DNA of 64,000 bases. Origin: Lineus longissimus. Lineage: Eukaryota; Nemertea; Pilidiophora; Heteronemertea; Lineidae. Location of the stretch: positions 5,086,501 to 5,150,500 of the forward strand of contig NC_088311.1 of NCBI RefSeq assembly GCF_910592395.1, written 5' to 3'. The notes beneath the pieces are model-generated. The model was not told where the DNA came from. It worked only from the letters and a program-made list of their open reading frames with translations, and did not search any database. Below, one piece after another: positions 61,766 through 64,000 of the stretch; the first letter of the stretch is position 1, and every line of letters begins with the position of its first letter. The position numbers and the translations under genes were made by a program.

Positions 61766-61795
61766 ACAAATTAACTTGGCTGTCGTAGAGGAATT
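61766..61795 (+). repeat. Direct repeat flanking the 61.8-63.2 kb element, left copy
   Basis: Thirty bases (acaaattaacttggctgtcg...) matching 63362-63391 with one mismatch. Confidence 0.8.
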
Positions 61796-61949
61796 ATTGC
61801 GTGGTCGCTATACCGACTTAGTAAGCCCCCCTCTTAGGAGGGGCTCTTAAGATACACGTGTGTGCGGGAGTATATAATGTAAATGAAGTGAAATAAAGAG
61901 AGTAATTATTGTATATCCAACAAACAATTTTTTTTGGTTTTTCAAAATG

Positions 61950-62008
61950 GCGCTGAATAAATAAATCAGACCAGTTGTAGCGCTGAATTATAAATCAGAC
62001 CAGTTGTA
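61950..62008. repeat. Two-copy 29-30-base tandem repeat
   Basis: Units begin gcgctgaat and end aaatcagaccagttgta; they differ by one short indel. Confidence 0.8.
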
Positions 62009-62074
62009 ACAGGTTACGAGAACATCTAATTTAAATCTTCATGGGAATTCGCTACATATGCCTAAGAAATTGGC

Positions 62075-62816
62075 CAATTATATTAATATTTTTATTAGAG
62101 AAATATCCGTCCTAAATAATGACAGAAAAGGGTGGTTTATTTCAATTTTGTGTCGACGTGGTCGAGGTCACGTGACATAAACAAAACAATCGCACACACC
62201 CGTCCAAAAAAGGCACTTTAAGAAAAACAAATACGTTTTCCCTGCTTAAAACCACACTGACGACTAAGTTATATTGGTCTACTGCCCAAATCTGAAGTAT
62301 CAAAATGAATCACAAACTAGAACTAGCTCTATTTAGCTATAGTTGCGTGAAAAATTCGGGTGAGCGGCGTACATTCTGCACCCTAGCGGCCAATAATTAA
62401 ACTACTTTCAGCTGTCTGCTCCGGTCTCGTTAGGGAGTTTTTCCCAATTATATTAATATTTTTATTAGGGAAATATCCGTCCTAAATAATGACAGAAAAG
62501 GGTGGTTTATTTCAATTTTGTGTCGACACATGGTCGAGGTCACGTGACATAAACAAAACAATCGCACACACCCGTCCAAAAAAGGCACTTTAAGAAAAAC
62601 AAATACGTTTTCCCTGCTTAAAACCACACTGACGACTAAGTTATATTGGTCTACTGCCCAAATCTGAAGTATCAAAATGAATCACAAACTAGAACTAGCT
62701 CTATTTAGCTATAGTTGCGTGAAAAATTCGGGTGAGCGGCGTACATTCTGCACCCTAGCGGCCAATAATTAAACTACTTTCAGCTGTCTGCTCCGGTCTC
62801 GTTAGGGAGTTTTTCC
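62075..62816. repeat. 370-base tandem duplication
   Basis: Copy 1 is 62075-62444 and copy 2 is 62445-62816. They are nearly identical; the clear difference is around a SalI-like gtcgac (gtcgacgtgg versus gtcgacacatgg), which makes copy 2 two bases longer. The near identity implies a recent event or ongoing homogenisation. Each copy contains ggtcacgtgac, an E-box palindrome (CACGTG). Confidence 0.9.
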
Positions 62817-63068
62817 CAAATGTACGCGATGGTGACGTGCCCCATTAACAGGACGTAACGTCTATTTTAAAATGCGTTTCCAAAGTGAATGCATGAGGAC
62901 AATCCATTTAAGTGTCGTATATCACTGGAAACGCCCGATTCCCGTGAATAAGGACAATCACAATGTATTACATTACCAAAACAAAAATGTGTCGGAAGGA
63001 ACTATATGGATGGTCCCATCGCACCCCCCCTCCAGCAGTATGACACAGAAGGGCTAGTTGACTGTCCA

Positions 63069-63222
63069 CCCGGGGGGGTTTGGGGGAGCTTCCCCCCAAC
63101 GCACTGGTAAAAACCTATGTCGACGGAGGGGGGTTTGGGGGGTGTCCCCCCATTGTAACAGCTGTAGTTGTTAGAGCTTGCACTTAACATATGCTCGTAG
63201 GGGGGTTCGGGGGAGCTCCCCC
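63069..63222. repeat. Three G/C palindromic blocks
   Basis: Blocks near 63069-63097, 63126-63151 and 63199-63222 follow the pattern GGGGGGTTyGGGGGAGCTyCCCCC and can fold into stable hairpins. Confidence 0.75.
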
Positions 63223-63361
63223 GACCTAAAGGGGGGCTCACTAAGTCCTTGACTTTACATATTAGAGCTTTACAGCATGCTTTAGATATGTACATGTATT
63301 GCGAAAATGGAGGAGTGTCATAAAATTGCTTCTTCGTCAACATATTTTATTTTTTTAAAGC

Positions 63362-63391
63362 ACAAATTAACTTGGCTGTCGTAAAGGAATT
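63362..63391 (+). repeat. Direct repeat flanking the 61.8-63.2 kb element, right copy
   Basis: Matches 61766-61795 with one mismatch; starts 114 bases beyond the right inverted repeat. Confidence 0.8.
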
Positions 63392-64000
63392 TTGATTGGT
63401 TTAGACGCTTCACTGTAATTACCAGTCAACGAGGCTTGCTGTCGTTTCGTGCACCACGGGTTCTGGTCTTCTCCCTCGCAAAATGGTTCTTTCTCATTCT
63501 GTGCGATGAGAGGCATTATCTTAGAGATAATAGAAATCTCAGGTAATCGTTTTTTCTATCCTGTGTAACAAAAATTGAATATGCACGTTAAGAATGATAC
63601 TCTCAAAGTTTGCGATGCGGAATAAAAAGGCGATGGTGCTCAGAAGAGACTCGTCTTGTCCCCGCCATTCATCGCACAGAACGCCGTAGACCTGAGCTTT
63701 CTAATTAAGGATCTTGCCGTGGTTTAAGGAGTGGGGTCATATTCTGTCGATACGGCCGTATTCAGCATCATATTGACTGCGATGGCCGCCTCCAATTAGT
63801 GTTAAAAGCCGCAGTGTACACAAAGTCACTATATCTATTAATTGGCAGCTATTTTTTTCGATCTTCTGATGAAATGCATCCAGTTGTGAATAGCGGGAAT
63901 ACCGACTCGATTTTGTGCACTTATTATTTCATTGAACGGAAAATGAATAATTTCTGGTGGAGTGGACCTTTTATATTGGACTCGAATCTTTTTTACTTGG
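63392..64000. other. Window end, nothing recognised
   Basis: No gene, element end or repeat recognised in the last 600 bases. Confidence 0.5.

Larger units (their letters stand above)
61815..63247. mobile_element. 1.43 kb inverted-repeat element without transposase
   Basis: The left end (gacttagtaagcccccctct, 61815-61838) is the near reverse complement of the right end (63225-63247, cctaaaggggggctcactaa...). Inside are a two-copy 29-30-base repeat (61950-62008), a 370-base tandem duplication (62075-62816) and three G-rich palindromic blocks (63069-63222). No transposase frame is visible, so it is non-autonomous. A 30-base direct repeat lies outside each end but not flush with it. Confidence 0.65.

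Noticed and set aside
61260-61769. 169-codon minus-strand open frame
   Set aside because: No domain, signal peptide, splice context or recognisable composition; it partly overlaps the flanking repeat.
63002-63343. 113-codon minus-strand frame rich in Gly and Pro
   Set aside because: It is the translation of the G/C palindromic blocks of a repeat element.
1-64000. CRISPR arrays, operons or prokaryotic islands
   Set aside because: No regularly spaced identical repeats and no ribosome-binding-site gene clusters; all genes are animal-type with introns or known intronless families.

Overview
The window is nuclear DNA of an animal, not of a microbe. Its genes are split by short introns with GT..AG borders. 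It carries AATAAA signals, miniature transposons and metazoan-only families (nanos, CAP-ShKT, pancreatic-type lipase, Ig/LDLa/LRR mosaics, a seven-helix receptor). AT-richness, frequent TACATGTA motifs and the gene families fit a marine invertebrate bilaterian; I cannot fix the phylum from the sequence alone.

Layout. 1-2.4 kb (+): three stray signal-peptide exons, one frameshifted, lying ahead of a complete 12-exon pancreatic-type lipase gene (2449-7380). 7.4-9.9 kb: a degenerate repeat, then AT-rich DNA that probably holds the 3'UTR of an intronless nanos gene (9879-10733, -). 11.95-15.5 kb (-): a receptor with signal peptide, somatomedin-B-like knot, long Cys-rich ectodomain and seven membrane helices; it has a 33-base microexon. 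17.75-18.97 kb (-): a single-exon, two-helix membrane protein of the TMEM200 type. 22.6-33.5 kb (-): a 19-exon gene reconstructed here from splice phases. It joins signal peptide, Ig domain, LDL-receptor class A module, LRR N-terminal cap and about eight LRRs (one per exon) to a roughly 770-residue region of no family I recognise, which contains a hydrophobic helix beside heptad-like helices. This is the best candidate for something undescribed. 33.3-36.8 kb: two mariner-type elements and a duplicated segment, the second copy of which is the promoter side of the next gene. 36.96-42.2 kb (+): secreted CAP protein with EGF-like and ShKT modules and an altered CAP site. 42.7-64 kb: gene-poor DNA with LINE remnants, minisatellites, a 1.43 kb inverted-repeat element holding a 370-base tandem duplication, and one weak two-exon gene candidate.

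The genes do not form a pathway. Three (lipase, CAP protein, Ig-LDLa-LRR mosaic) encode predicted secreted proteins and two encode membrane proteins, so much of the window serves the cell surface or the extracellular space. Nanos is a germline translational regulator. Exon borders were chosen by GT..AG consensus plus reading-phase agreement: the lipase (1683 nt), receptor (2718 nt) and mosaic gene (3522 nt) each sum to whole codons. No transcript evidence was available.
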